A DNA stretch of 64,000 nt, taken from Streptomyces camelliae (lineage in GTDB: Bacteria; Actinomycetota; Actinomycetes; Streptomycetales; Streptomycetaceae). The notes under the pieces were generated by a model. The model did not search any database. It saw nothing but the letters and a program-made list of their open reading frames with translations, and was not told the origin of the DNA. The position numbers and the translations under genes are program-made. Shown one piece after another: positions 17,082 through 26,149 of this stretch. How positions within the stretch are numbered: position 1 is the first letter of the stretch; each line of letters opens with the position of its first letter. The stretch lies in contig NZ_CP115300.1 in the NCBI RefSeq assembly GCF_027625935.1, positions 6,386,001-6,450,000 on the forward strand, given 5' to 3'.

Positions 17082-17101
<20 letters not shown>
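16274..17101 (+). CDS. WhiJ-type XRE regulator (HTH plus DUF5753)
   Basis: The 275-residue protein has an N-terminal helix-turn-helix at about residues 18-60 (LRRYREAAGLTQRQLGDIIN, then GQVETARKLPTLDFSQRSD). A DUF5753 domain follows, with EICTFQMGMIHGLLQTPAYVRAVL, VFWMVLSEAALRQ and VQVLPFSAGAHAGLTGSFTLF. Members work as DNA-binding partners of small DUF397 proteins. ATG 16274 is preceded by GAGGGGA. Codon 73 (16490-16492) is TTA, the only such codon I found in this window, so translation should depend on the bldA tRNA. It overlaps the following DUF397 gene by 20 bp. Confidence 0.88.
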
Positions 17102-18569
<1,468 letters not shown>

Positions 18570-18681
18570 GCCCAGCAGTCTGCTGACGTGACGTCCATCA
18601 CCGCAAGGGTCTTGCAGGCGCCAAGGGCTCGATCTGCACGACTTCCGCACCGATTGGGGGCGTCGTACCCCTTGCGACTTG

Positions 18682-18695
18682 TAGAACCCGTTACT
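18682..18695. promoter_or_regulatory. KstR-like operator, near match
   Basis: TAGAACCCGTTACT fits the AACNNGTT core of the KstR consensus with one outer mismatch. It lies 61 bp upstream of the CYP125-like start. Confidence 0.55.
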
Positions 18696-18712
18696 ACGTT
18701 CACGGACACTTA

Positions 18713-18727
18713 CTGATGGACCGTCAG
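18713..18727. promoter_or_regulatory. CTGAC-N5-GTCAG motif, one mismatch
   Basis: CTGATGGACCGTCAG is one member of a 15-bp palindrome set also found at 34246, 46263, 50877 and 57664. It lies 29 bp before the CYP125-like start codon. Confidence 0.6.
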
Positions 18728-18755
18728 TTAACTGCCGGATGGCTGGGAGTCACCG

Positions 18756-19991
18756 ATGCCCTGTCCAGCGCTGCCCGACGGGTTCGACCTCACCGACCCC
18801 GACCTGCTCCACCACCGCGTGCCCCTGCCGGAGTTCGCCGAGCTGCGCCGCGCCGAGCCGGTCCGCTGGATCCCGCAGCCGCAGGGCATCGCGGGCTTCG
18901 CCGACACCGGCTACTGGGCCGTGACCCGGCACGCGGACGTCAAGTACGTCTCCACGCACCCCGAACTCTTCTCCTCCACCCTCAACACCGCGATCATCCG
19001 CTTCAACGAGCACATCCAGCGCGACGCGATCGACGCCCAGCGCCTCATCCTGCTCAACATGGATCCCCCGGAACATACGCGCGTCCGGCAGATCGTGCAG
19101 CGGGGCTTCACGCCACGTTCCATCCGCGCCCTGGAGGACCGGCTCCGGGCCCGTGCCGCGGCCATCGTCGCGGCCGCGCGCGACCGCTCCGGGCCCTTCG
19201 ACTTCGTCACCGAGGTCGCCTGCGAACTGCCCCTTCAGGCCATCGCCGAGCTGATCGGGGTCCCGCAGGAGGACCGGTCCAAGATCTTCGACTGGTCCAA
19301 CAAGATGATCGCCTACGACGACCCCGAGTACGCCATCACGGAGGAGGTCGGCGCCGAGTCGGCCGCCGAGATCATCGCCTACGCCATGAACATGGCCGCC
19401 GAGCGCAAGCAGTGCCCGGCCCGCGACATCGTGACGACCCTGGTGGCGGCGGAGGACGAAGGCAACCTGAACTCCGACGAGTTCGGCTTCTTCGTGCTGA
19501 TGCTGGCGGTCGCGGGCAATGAGACGACCCGGAACGCGATCACGCACGGCATGCACGCGTTCCTGACCCACCCCGAGCAGTGGGAGTTGTTCCGGCGGGA
19601 GCGGCCGGGGACGACGGCCGAGGAGATAGTGCGCTGGGCGACCCCGGTCAACGCCTTCCAGCGGACGGCCACCCAGGACACCGAGCTGGGCGGGGTGCGG
19701 ATAGCGAAGGGCGACCGGGTCGGGCTCTTCTACGCCTCCGCCAACCACGACCCGGAGGTCTTCACCGATCCCGACGCCTTCGACATCACCCGCGACCCCA
19801 ACCCGCATCTCGGCTTCGGCGGGGGCGGCCCCCACTTCTGCCTCGGCAAGTCCCTCGCCGTCCTGGAGATCGACCTGATCTTCAACGCCGTCGCCGACGC
19901 CATGCCCGGCCTGCGGTTGGCCGCCGAACCCCGGCGGCTGCGCTCGGCGTGGATCAACGGCGTGAAGGAACTCCGGGTCACCACCTCCTGA
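18756..19991 (+). CDS. cyp125: CYP125-like cytochrome P450 (steroid C26/C27 monooxygenase type)
   Basis: The 411-residue P450 has the I-helix MLAVAGNETTRNAITHGM, the ExxR pair in EEIVRWATPV and the heme loop FGGGGPHFCLGKSL with ligand Cys362. Stretches such as LPDGFDLTDPDLL, LLNMDPPEHTRVRQIV-RGFTPR, CELPLQAIAELIGVPQEDRSK and DEFGFFVLMLAVAGNE follow mycobacterial CYP125, which oxidises the terminal carbon of the cholesterol side chain. Redox partners must come from elsewhere; a 3Fe-4S ferredoxin gene is at 35745. ATG 18756 has GGGAG at seven bases. The C-terminus and stop lie inside a 23-bp tandem repeat. CYP125 members are known in some streptomycetes. Confidence 0.87.
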   Translation: MPCPALPDGFDLTDPDLLHHRVPLPEFAELRRAEPVRWIPQPQGIAGFADTGYWAVTRHADVKYVSTHPELFSSTLNTAIIRFNEHIQRDAIDAQRLILLNMDPPEHTRVRQIVQRGFTPRSIRALEDRLRARAAAIVAAARDRSGPFDFVTEVACELPLQAIAELIGVPQEDRSKIFDWSNKMIAYDDPEYAITEEVGAESAAEIIAYAMNMAAERKQCPARDIVTTLVAAEDEGNLNSDEFGFFVLMLAVAGNETTRNAITHGMHAFLTHPEQWELFRRERPGTTAEEIVRWATPVNAFQRTATQDTELGGVRIAKGDRVGLFYASANHDPEVFTDPDAFDITRDPNPHLGFGGGGPHFCLGKSLAVLEIDLIFNAVADAMPGLRLAAEPRRLRSAWINGVKELRVTTS

Positions 19992-20045
19992 GTGGACCGG
20001 TCACCACCTCCTGAGTGGGCCGGTCACCACCTCCTGAGTGGGCCG
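19977..20045. repeat. 23-bp tandem triplication across the P450 stop codon
   Basis: GTCACCACCTCCTGAGTGG(A/G)CCG is repeated at 19977, 20000 and 20023. The first copy encodes the last P450 residues and its stop; the other two fill the gap up to the stop of the convergent DUF1275 gene. Confidence 0.9.
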
Positions 20046-20046
20046 G

Positions 20047-20742
20047 TCACTCCTTCCCCGACGCCACCAGCGCCAGCACGGCCGAGACCGCCGCCGCGAG
20101 CGCCAGCGGGATGCCGAGGCCGTGGTGGAGGACCAGCCACGCGCCCAGACAGGCACCGGCGAGCATGGCGAGCACCGCGGCCGTACGGCGTGGCTCGCGG
20201 CGGCTGGTGGCGTCGCCGAAGCGGGACTCCGAGGCCAGGCCGGTCAGGGTCATGGTCAGGACGGTGGTCGTCAGATCGGGGATGCGCAGCTTGCGGACCG
20301 TGGCGTTGCGCAGGCCCATCGCATAGCCGGTCAGGGCGATCAGGGCGTAGACCGTGCCGGTGGCGTGCGGCCACGCGAAGGCGACCACGGCCGACACGGC
20401 CACCAGGACCGCCTCCGCCGCGAGAGTGAGACGGGCCCAGGCGCGGCGCGAGCCTCCGCTGTAGCGGGCCGCCAGCCGGCCGCCGGTCACCGCGCCCAGC
20501 AGGAAGCAGCCCAGCGAGGTGGCGGTGTGCGGGACGGAGAAGCCGGGCGCACCGGCCGCCGCGAAGCCCAGGACGACGACATTGCCGGTCATGTTCGCGG
20601 TGAACACCCGGCCCAGGCCCAGATAGCTGACGGCGTCGATCAGCCCGCTCACCACCGTCAGGGCCAGCAGCACGATCACCAGCCGCAGCCCGCGCATCTC
20701 CGGATCCGGTGCCGGTGTCCCCGCTTGCGATGCCGTGGTCAT
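20047..20742 (-). CDS. DUF1275 (YoaK-like) membrane protein
   Basis: The 231-residue protein has about six membrane segments and the DUF1275 pattern: SGLIDAVSYLGLGRVFTANMTGNVVVLG near residues 35-62 and GYAMGLRNATVRKLRIPDLTTTVLTMTLTGL near 140-170. The family is widespread, and its transport substrate is not established. ATG 20742 and GTG 20751 are both possible; the spacing from GAAGTGG favours the ATG. Confidence 0.85.
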   Translation of the reverse strand: MTTASQAGTPAPDPEMRGLRLVIVLLALTVVSGLIDAVSYLGLGRVFTANMTGNVVVLGFAAAGAPGFSVPHTATSLGCFLLGAVTGGRLAARYSGGSRRAWARLTLAAEAVLVAVSAVVAFAWPHATGTVYALIALTGYAMGLRNATVRKLRIPDLTTTVLTMTLTGLASESRFGDATSRREPRRTAAVLAMLAGACLGAWLVLHHGLGIPLALAAAVSAVLALVASGKE

Positions 20743-20790
20743 GGGGACCACTTCACCACGGGTGCGGGATCGGCGTCCCGTACATACGCG

Positions 20791-20822
20791 CGCACCCCCG
20801 CCGAGCGAAGGGCGAGGGTGCG
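20791..20822 (-). terminator. Hairpin after the transglycosylase gene
   Basis: CGCACCC (20791-20797) pairs with GGGTGCG (20816-20822), extended by a GC-rich inner helix. It lies downstream of the minus-strand transglycosylase stop. Confidence 0.55.
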
Positions 20823-20860
20823 GAAGCGTGATGGGGGCGCCGTGGCGCGGAGGGTGCGGC

Positions 20861-21277
20861 TCAGTACCAGCCGTTCGCCTGCCAGAAGTTCCAGGCCTTG
20901 ACCGGGCTGCCGTAGCGGGAGTTCATGTAGTCCAGGCCCCACTTGATCTGGGTGGCCGGGTTGGTCTTCCAGTCGGAGCCGGCGGACGACATCTTCGAGG
21001 CAGGCAGGGCCTGGACCAGGCCGTAGGCGCCGGAGGAGCTGTTGGTGGCGGAGGGGTTCCAGCCACTCTCATGCGAGACGATCTTGCTGAACGCGTTGAA
21101 CTGCGCGGCGTCCGGGATCATCTTGTGCGCGATCGCCTGGGCGGAGGAGGCGGAGGCCTGCGTGGCGGCCTGGGCGGGCGCCGCGGTCAGGGCCAGACCG
21201 GCGGTGGCGGCGGCCACGGCGGCGGTGGTGAGGGCCTTCTTCGGGGAAGCGATGCGACGGATGAAAGAGACGGACAC
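20861..21277 (-). CDS. Secreted SLT-type lytic transglycosylase-like protein
   Basis: The 138-residue precursor has a basic start, a hydrophobic core and an AQA-A cleavage region, then an Ala/Ser/Gln-rich mature start. A short lysozyme-like domain follows: FNAFSKIVSHESGWNPSATN with the likely catalytic Glu, GAYGLVQALPASKM, and QIKWGLDYMNSRYGSPVKAWNFW. This small form is common in streptomycetes and cuts or binds peptidoglycan outside the cell. The GTG at 21277 has AGAGG seven bases upstream. The 289-bp gap to the next minus-strand gene leaves room for a long leader, but no known riboswitch was recognised in it. Confidence 0.85.
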   Translation of the reverse strand: MSVSFIRRIASPKKALTTAAVAAATAGLALTAAPAQAATQASASSAQAIAHKMIPDAAQFNAFSKIVSHESGWNPSATNSSSGAYGLVQALPASKMSSAGSDWKTNPATQIKWGLDYMNSRYGSPVKAWNFWQANGWY

Positions 21278-21566
21278 AGAGAACCTCTTGCGTTGGGGAC
21301 ACGGGCTCGCCCGTATGCCTGGACACCGTTCGTGCGATGGCCGCATACGTCGGCGCCCTGGCCCGGGTGGGCTCGTGGCGCCTGGCGACGTCGTCCAGAG
21401 AAGCAGGCCTGAAAGCCGTCCGCAATGACCCCTTTTACTAGTTGTGGCCGGATCCGCGGGGAACTTCGGCTCTGTGACCTGGCTCTCAATGCGCAGGTCG
21501 GAAGGGGTGCACTGATGGATGTATCGGACATATGACCCTACGGCCCCGGCTCGTAGGTGACCTGCG

Positions 21567-22457
21567 TCATGTGGGGTGCTTCACCGCCCCGGTGCCGCTC
21601 CGTGAGGTGTCGTATCCGTCGAGTGAGGGTTCCCGGGCGTCGAATGTGACCGCGGTCTCGAAGGCGGCCCGCCGGGTGGCCCGGCGCAGCGCGCGCAGCA
21701 CCGCCGGGCCGAGGAAGAGGGTCAGCACCACCGTGCAGCCGGCCCGGCCCAGGTCCCAGCCGAGCGAGGTGGCCAGGCAGTACGCGAGGAAACGGGCCAG
21801 GTTGGCGGGGACGGAGGCGTGGGCGTCGAAGGAGATGTCCGAGGCGGCGGCGGAGAGGAAGGGCCAGCCGGCGAGGTTCATGACGGTGCCGTAGGCGAGG
21901 GAGGCGAGAAAGCCGTAGCCGGCGAGCAGCAGCAGCTCGCCCCTGCCCCGCAGCCGCACCGGCCCCGGCAGCAGCCCGGCCCCCATCGTGAACCAGCCCA
22001 TCGACAGCATCTGGAACGGCAGCCACGGCCCGACCCCGCCGGTGAGCAGGGCGGACGCGAACATCGTGACGGAGCCGAGCGTGAAGCCGAAGCCCGGCCC
22101 GAGAACCCGCCCGCTGAGCACCATCAGGAAGAACATCGGCTCGATCCCGGCCGTCCCCGCGCCGATCGGCCGCAGCGCCGCCCCGGTCGCGGCCAGCACG
22201 CCCAGCATGGCCACGGCCTTCGGCCCCAGGTCCGACTCCGAGATCGTCGCCGCCACGACCGCGACCAGCAGGACGAGCAGGCCCGCGAAGAGCCAGGGCG
22301 CGTCCTGGGCGTGGGCGCTCAGCCGCGAGGTGGGCGGAGCGAGGAAGGGCCAGCCGAAGGCGACGACGCCGACCGCGCTGACCAGGGCGAGGGCGGCGAG
22401 GGAACGGGGGCCGAGGGCGATGGCGTGCAGACGGGCTTTCGGCCGGGGCTCCCTCAT
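21567..22457 (-). CDS. ECF transporter S component, cobalamin (CbrT-like)
   Basis: The 296-residue membrane protein has six or more helices with the S-component style core FFLMVLSGRVLGPGFGFTLGSVTMFASALLTGGVGPWLPFQMLSMGWFTMGAGLL, split here only for orientation into its FLMVLSGRVLGPGFGF and GGVGPWLPFQM parts. It is the substrate-binding subunit of the energy-coupling-factor transporter whose ATPase and T component lie directly upstream. The B12 riboswitch at the head of the operon makes cobalamin the likely substrate. Its ATG overlaps the ATPase stop by four bases. Confidence 0.85.
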   Translation of the reverse strand: MREPRPKARLHAIALGPRSLAALALVSAVGVVAFGWPFLAPPTSRLSAHAQDAPWLFAGLLVLLVAVVAATISESDLGPKAVAMLGVLAATGAALRPIGAGTAGIEPMFFLMVLSGRVLGPGFGFTLGSVTMFASALLTGGVGPWLPFQMLSMGWFTMGAGLLPGPVRLRGRGELLLLAGYGFLASLAYGTVMNLAGWPFLSAAASDISFDAHASVPANLARFLAYCLATSLGWDLGRAGCTVVLTLFLGPAVLRALRRATRRAAFETAVTFDAREPSLDGYDTSRSGTGAVKHPT

Positions 22458-24277
22458 ACGAGGGCCTCGCGCACTTCGGCCACGGTGAGCCACTGCTGGG
22501 GGGCGAGGATCTTCGTCACCTGCGGGGCGAAGGACGGCGAGGAGACGACGATCTGTGCCGTCGGCCCGTCGGCGATGACCTCCCCCTCGGCGAGCAGCAC
22601 CACCCGGTCCGCGATCTCGGCCGCCAGCTCCACGTCATGCGTGGCCAGCACGATCGCGTGCCCCTCGGCGGCGAGCCCGCGCAGCACGCTCACCAGGCGG
22701 GCCTTGGCCGCGTAGTCCAGACCGCGGGTCGGTTCGTCGAGCAGGAGGAGAGGCGGGCGGGCGGTGAGGACGACGGCCAGGGCGAGCGCCAGGCACTGCC
22801 CCTCGGAGAGATCGCGCGGATGGGTGTCGTCGGTGATGCCCGGCAGGAGCGTGGAGACGAGGGTCCGGCAGGTACCGGGCTCGGCGCGGGCGTCCCGGTC
22901 GGCCGCCGCGCACTCCTCGGCGACCGTGTCGGCGTAGAGCAGGTCCCGCGGTTCCTGGGGGACCAGGCCCACCCGGCGTACGAGGTCGGGGGGCGCGGTG
23001 CGGTGGGGTGTGACCCCGCCGACGGTGACGCTGCCGGTGGTGGGGGGCAGCAGGCCGACGAGGGAGCCGAGCAGGGTGGACTTTCCGGCGCCGTTGCGGC
23101 CCATGAGGGCGAGGGTTTCGCCGGGGGTGAGGGTGAGGTCTATGTGGCGCAGGGCGGTTATGTGGTCTCGGCGGAGGGAGAGGGAGCGGATGTCGGCGAT
23201 GTGCGGCTGCGGGGGTTCCGGGGTGAGGGCGGTCCGGCGACGGAAACGGCGCCCTGTGCCGGTGCCGGCCGGGGGTTGGGTCGCTTGCCCGCGCTTGCGG
23301 GGTGCCTCCCCCACGCTCGACTGCGCTCGCGCGGGGGGACCCCCACCGCCCACCCGTGCCGCCCCAGCGGCACGACTGCCCGCAGCTACGGCGGGATGGC
23401 TGTCCGCGGCTGCGGCGGGTTCGTTGCCCGCAGCTGCGGTGGGTTCGCTGTCCGCGGCTGCGGCAGCAAGTCGCTCTCGCAGGTCACCTGCCCTGCGGCG
23501 GGCGTCTCTCACTGTCAGGGGAAGCGGGGACCAGCCGGCCAGGCGGCCCAGGTCCACCACCGGGGGGAAGACGGGGGAGACGGCCATCACCTCCGGCGGG
23601 GTGCCGACGACCGGCGGTTCGCCCGGGGCCGGGAGGAGTACGACCCGGTCGGCGTAGTGAAGGACACGCTCAAGGCGGTGTTCGGCCATCAGGATCGTCG
23701 TGCCGAGGTCGTGGACCAGGCGCTGGAGGACCGCCAGGACCTCCTCGGCCGCGGCCGGGTCCAGGGCTGAGGTCGGTTCGTCCAGGACCAGGACCTGGGG
23801 GTGCGGCGTGAGGACCGAGCCGATCGCGACGCGCTGGCGCTGGCCGCCGGAGAGAGTGGCGATGGGACGGTTGCGCAGGCCCGCCAGGCCCAGCAGGTCC
23901 AGGGTCTCCTCGACCCGGCGCCGCATCACCGCCGGGGCCAGGCCCAACGACTCCATGCCGTAGGCGAGTTCGTCCTCGACCGTGTCCGTGACGAAATGGG
24001 TGAGCGGGTCCTGGCCCACCGTGCCGACCACGTCGGCGAGTTCGCGCGGCTTGTGGGTACGGGTGTCACGGCCGGCGACCGTGACGCGCCCGCGCAGAGT
24101 GCCGCCGGTGAAGTGCGGTACCAGTCCGCTCACCGCGCCCAGCACCGTCGACTTGCCGACCCCGGACGGGCCGACGAGCAGCGCGAGTTCGCCCTCCGGC
24201 ACCTCGAAGCCGACGCCCCGGACGCTGGGTTCGGCCGCGCCCTCGTACGTCACGCTGACATCCTCGAAGCGGATCAC
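22454..24277 (-). CDS. ECF transporter fused dual ATPase (EcfA-EcfA)
   Basis: The 607-residue protein contains two complete ABC ATPase domains. The first, about residues 1-250, has GPSGVGKST, LSGGQRQRVAIG and VLVLDEPTSALD. The second, about 365-607, has GRNGAGKST, LSEGQCLALALAVVL and LLLLDEPTRGLD. It powers the cobalamin ECF transporter. The linker between the domains, about residues 270-345, is low-complexity and made of a 24-bp tandem repeat plus copies of dispersed repeats A and B, all read in frame. The GTG start overlaps the EcfT stop (GTGA). Confidence 0.9.
   Translation of the reverse strand: MIRFEDVSVTYEGAAEPSVRGVGFEVPEGELALLVGPSGVGKSTVLGAVSGLVPHFTGGTLRGRVTVAGRDTRTHKPRELADVVGTVGQDPLTHFVTDTVEDELAYGMESLGLAPAVMRRRVEETLDLLGLAGLRNRPIATLSGGQRQRVAIGSVLTPHPQVLVLDEPTSALDPAAAEEVLAVLQRLVHDLGTTILMAEHRLERVLHYADRVVLLPAPGEPPVVGTPPEVMAVSPVFPPVVDLGRLAGWSPLPLTVRDARRRAGDLRERLAAAAADSEPTAAAGNEPAAAADSHPAVAAGSRAAGAARVGGGGPPARAQSSVGEAPRKRGQATQPPAGTGTGRRFRRRTALTPEPPQPHIADIRSLSLRRDHITALRHIDLTLTPGETLALMGRNGAGKSTLLGSLVGLLPPTTGSVTVGGVTPHRTAPPDLVRRVGLVPQEPRDLLYADTVAEECAAADRDARAEPGTCRTLVSTLLPGITDDTHPRDLSEGQCLALALAVVLTARPPLLLLDEPTRGLDYAAKARLVSVLRGLAAEGHAIVLATHDVELAAEIADRVVLLAEGEVIADGPTAQIVVSSPSFAPQVTKILAPQQWLTVAEVREALV
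23277..23387. repeat. Dispersed repeat A, copy 2, with repeat B nested inside
   Basis: Repeat A (GGGTCGCTTGCCCGCGCTTG to GGCACGACTGCCCGCAGC) is interrupted at about 23303-23346 by repeat B, the inverted GTGGGGGTCCCCCCGCGCGA-type palindrome. The composite is translated as part of the EcfA-EcfA linker. Confidence 0.8.
23385..23464. repeat. 24-bp tandem repeat in the EcfA-EcfA linker
   Basis: Units begin at 23385, 23409 and 23433 with a partial fourth at 23457. Each encodes eight residues of the type AADSEPTA/AAGNEPAA/AADSHPAV, so copy number can change without breaking the frame. Confidence 0.8.
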
Positions 24278-25509
24278 GACGGCTCCTTGGGGTCCTTGGG
24301 TACGACGAAGGCGGGCAGGAGGGAGAGAAGGATCGCCGCCGCCGGCCAGAGGGGCAGGGTCGGTGCGACCAGGGGAACGACTCCCGGGTGCAGGGACTGC
24401 GGATCGCGGGCCGAGGCGAGCGTGAGCAGCGCGGCGACGGCGGCACCGGACCCGGCCACCAGCCAGGCCCGAGCGTCCCACGGGTCGGGACGGTACCGGG
24501 TGCGCAGGGAGCGCCGGCCGCCCAGCCTCAGGCCCGCGAGCGCGGCGGCGACCCCGGCGAGCAGCACCGGCACCCCGTACGTGCCGCCCTCCGCGGTGAG
24601 CAGCCCGTACGTTCCGGCGCACACGCCCAGCAGGCCGCCGAGGGTGAGCGCGGCCGTCGTACGGCGGACCCGGGCGGGGACTTCGGCGCTGCGGCCGTAA
24701 CCCCGGGCCTCCATCGCGGCGGCGAGCGCGACCGAGCGTTCCAGCGCGCCCTCCAGGACCGGCAGCCCGACCTGGAGCAGACCGCGCAGCCCCCGGTCCG
24801 GGCGCCCGCGCAGCCGGCGGGCGGCGCGCAGCCGCTGGACGTCGGCGACGAGATGCGGCGCGAAGGTGAGGGCGACGACGACGGCCACGCCGGTCTCGTA
24901 CAGCGCGCCGGGGAGGGCCTTGAGCAGCCGGTGGGGACTGGCGAGGGCGTTCGCCGCGCCGACGCAGATCAGCAGGGTGGCGAGCTTCAGGCCGTCGTAC
25001 GCGGCGAAGAGCAAGGCTTCGGCCGTGACCTTCCCGCCCAGCCGGATGCCCTGCGCCCAGTGGGGGAGCGGGACTTCGGGGAGGGTGAGCAGGGTGTGGG
25101 TGCCGGGGATGGGGGAGCCCAGCACCACCGCGAAGAGGAGGCGGATGAGGAGGACACCGAGGGCGAGTTTCACGAACGCCGGGTAGGAGCGGGCGGCGGG
25201 GGTGGGGGAGCGGTGCGTCGCTACGACGTACGCCGACGCGGAGATGAGGAGGCTGAGGAGGAGGGGGTTGGTGGTGCGGGTGGCGGCGGTACCGAGGGAG
25301 AGGGCCCAGAGCCACCAGGCGCCGGGGTGCAGGGTGTTCCGGTACCGGGTGGGGGTCGGTTCGCCGGCCGGCGTTCGCGGGGTGCGCGGTGTTGCCGCTG
25401 GACGGCGGGTTGGGTCGCTTGCCGGCGCTGGCCGGGTGCCGCCTGCGCCCACCCGTGCCGCCCCAAGCGGCACGACTGCCCGCAGGCTGCGGCAGCTGCT
25501 GCTAGGCAT
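24274..25509 (-). CDS. ECF transporter T component (EcfT)
   Basis: The membrane part shows EcfT features: LHPGAWWLWALSLGTAATRTTNPLLL, several helices, and the coupling helices with Arg-rich motifs (DVQRLRAARRLRGRP and AAAMEARGYGR) that contact the ATPase. Together with the dual ATPase and S component it forms the cobalamin importer. The 411-residue reading starts at ATG 25509, which overlaps the previous stop. The first roughly 75 residues are low-complexity and come partly from dispersed repeat A, so the true start may be nearer the LHPGAWW segment. Confidence 0.85.
   Translation of the reverse strand: MPSSSCRSLRAVVPLGAARVGAGGTRPAPASDPTRRPAATPRTPRTPAGEPTPTRYRNTLHPGAWWLWALSLGTAATRTTNPLLLSLLISASAYVVATHRSPTPAARSYPAFVKLALGVLLIRLLFAVVLGSPIPGTHTLLTLPEVPLPHWAQGIRLGGKVTAEALLFAAYDGLKLATLLICVGAANALASPHRLLKALPGALYETGVAVVVALTFAPHLVADVQRLRAARRLRGRPDRGLRGLLQVGLPVLEGALERSVALAAAMEARGYGRSAEVPARVRRTTAALTLGGLLGVCAGTYGLLTAEGGTYGVPVLLAGVAAALAGLRLGGRRSLRTRYRPDPWDARAWLVAGSGAAVAALLTLASARDPQSLHPGVVPLVAPTLPLWPAAAILLSLLPAFVVPKDPKEPS
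25412..25486. repeat. Dispersed repeat A, copy 3
   Basis: A diverged copy (GGGTCGCTTGCCGGCGCTGG to GGCACGACTGCCCGCAGG) lies in the 5' part of the EcfT reading frame. Confidence 0.75.
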
Positions 25510-26149
25510 TCCGGCGCCGCCGTGCCTGCCACACCGCCGCCCCCGCCAGCAAGGCCACCACCCCCGCGCCGATCGGCAACCCCAGCGAAGGCCCGCTGCC
25601 CGAGCCACCGTTCTTTTCCTTCGCGGGGCTTGCCTTCAGCGTGCCCGAGACCTGGTCTCCGCACCCCTTTCCTGGATACTCCGCGATGGCGCACAGCAGG
25701 GCGTTGGTGTCGTAGCGCAGGGGCGGGGCGACGGCGGCCAGGGCGTCGGCCGTCGTCGCGTCGGCGGGGACGCGGGCGCAGGCCGTTCGGCCCGCCGGCG
25801 GGGTCTCGCCGGAGGGGGCGTCCGCCGGGGTGCCGAAGTCGAGGACGAGCGCCACCCGTTTCGTCCCCGCCTTGGCCGGCGTGGACGCGCAGATCGTGGC
25901 GAAGTCCGCCGTGCCGCGGGGCCGGCTCGCGTCGGCCGAGTCCGCGCTGACCGCGAAACGGAAGCCCTGGACCGTACCGTCGTCGGGGCGGACGATCGAC
26001 GGCCCCTGCGTCGCGTATGTCCAGTGGCCGTCGGTGCGCTCCCAGAAGGACCAGTAGCGGTAGCCCGCGGCGTGTGCCGGGGCCACCGTGCCCACCAGCA
26101 CGGCGAGCGCGGCCGACAGCAGACCCGCGGCCCGGCGGACGGCCGTCAC
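25502..26149 (-). CDS. Secreted, C-terminally anchored protein of the B12 uptake operon
   Basis: The 215-residue protein has a signal peptide (VLVGTVAPAHAA), an extracellular domain starting GYRYWSFWERTDGHWTYATQGP, and one C-terminal helix at about 190-208 followed by RRRRN, so it is held on the outer face of the membrane. Two Cys pairs suggest disulfides. It lies between the intrinsic-factor-like gene and EcfT, overlapping both (GTGA at its start). A role in presenting cobalamin to the transporter is inferred from context only. Confidence 0.75.
   Translation of the reverse strand: MTAVRRAAGLLSAALAVLVGTVAPAHAAGYRYWSFWERTDGHWTYATQGPSIVRPDDGTVQGFRFAVSADSADASRPRGTADFATICASTPAKAGTKRVALVLDFGTPADAPSGETPPAGRTACARVPADATTADALAAVAPPLRYDTNALLCAIAEYPGKGCGDQVSGTLKASPAKEKNGGSGSGPSLGLPIGAGVVALLAGAAVWQARRRRNA

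Noticed and set aside
21278..21540. c-di-AMP (ydaO) riboswitch
   Set aside because: The conserved blocks of the class were not found in the right order, so it is listed only as a weak observation.
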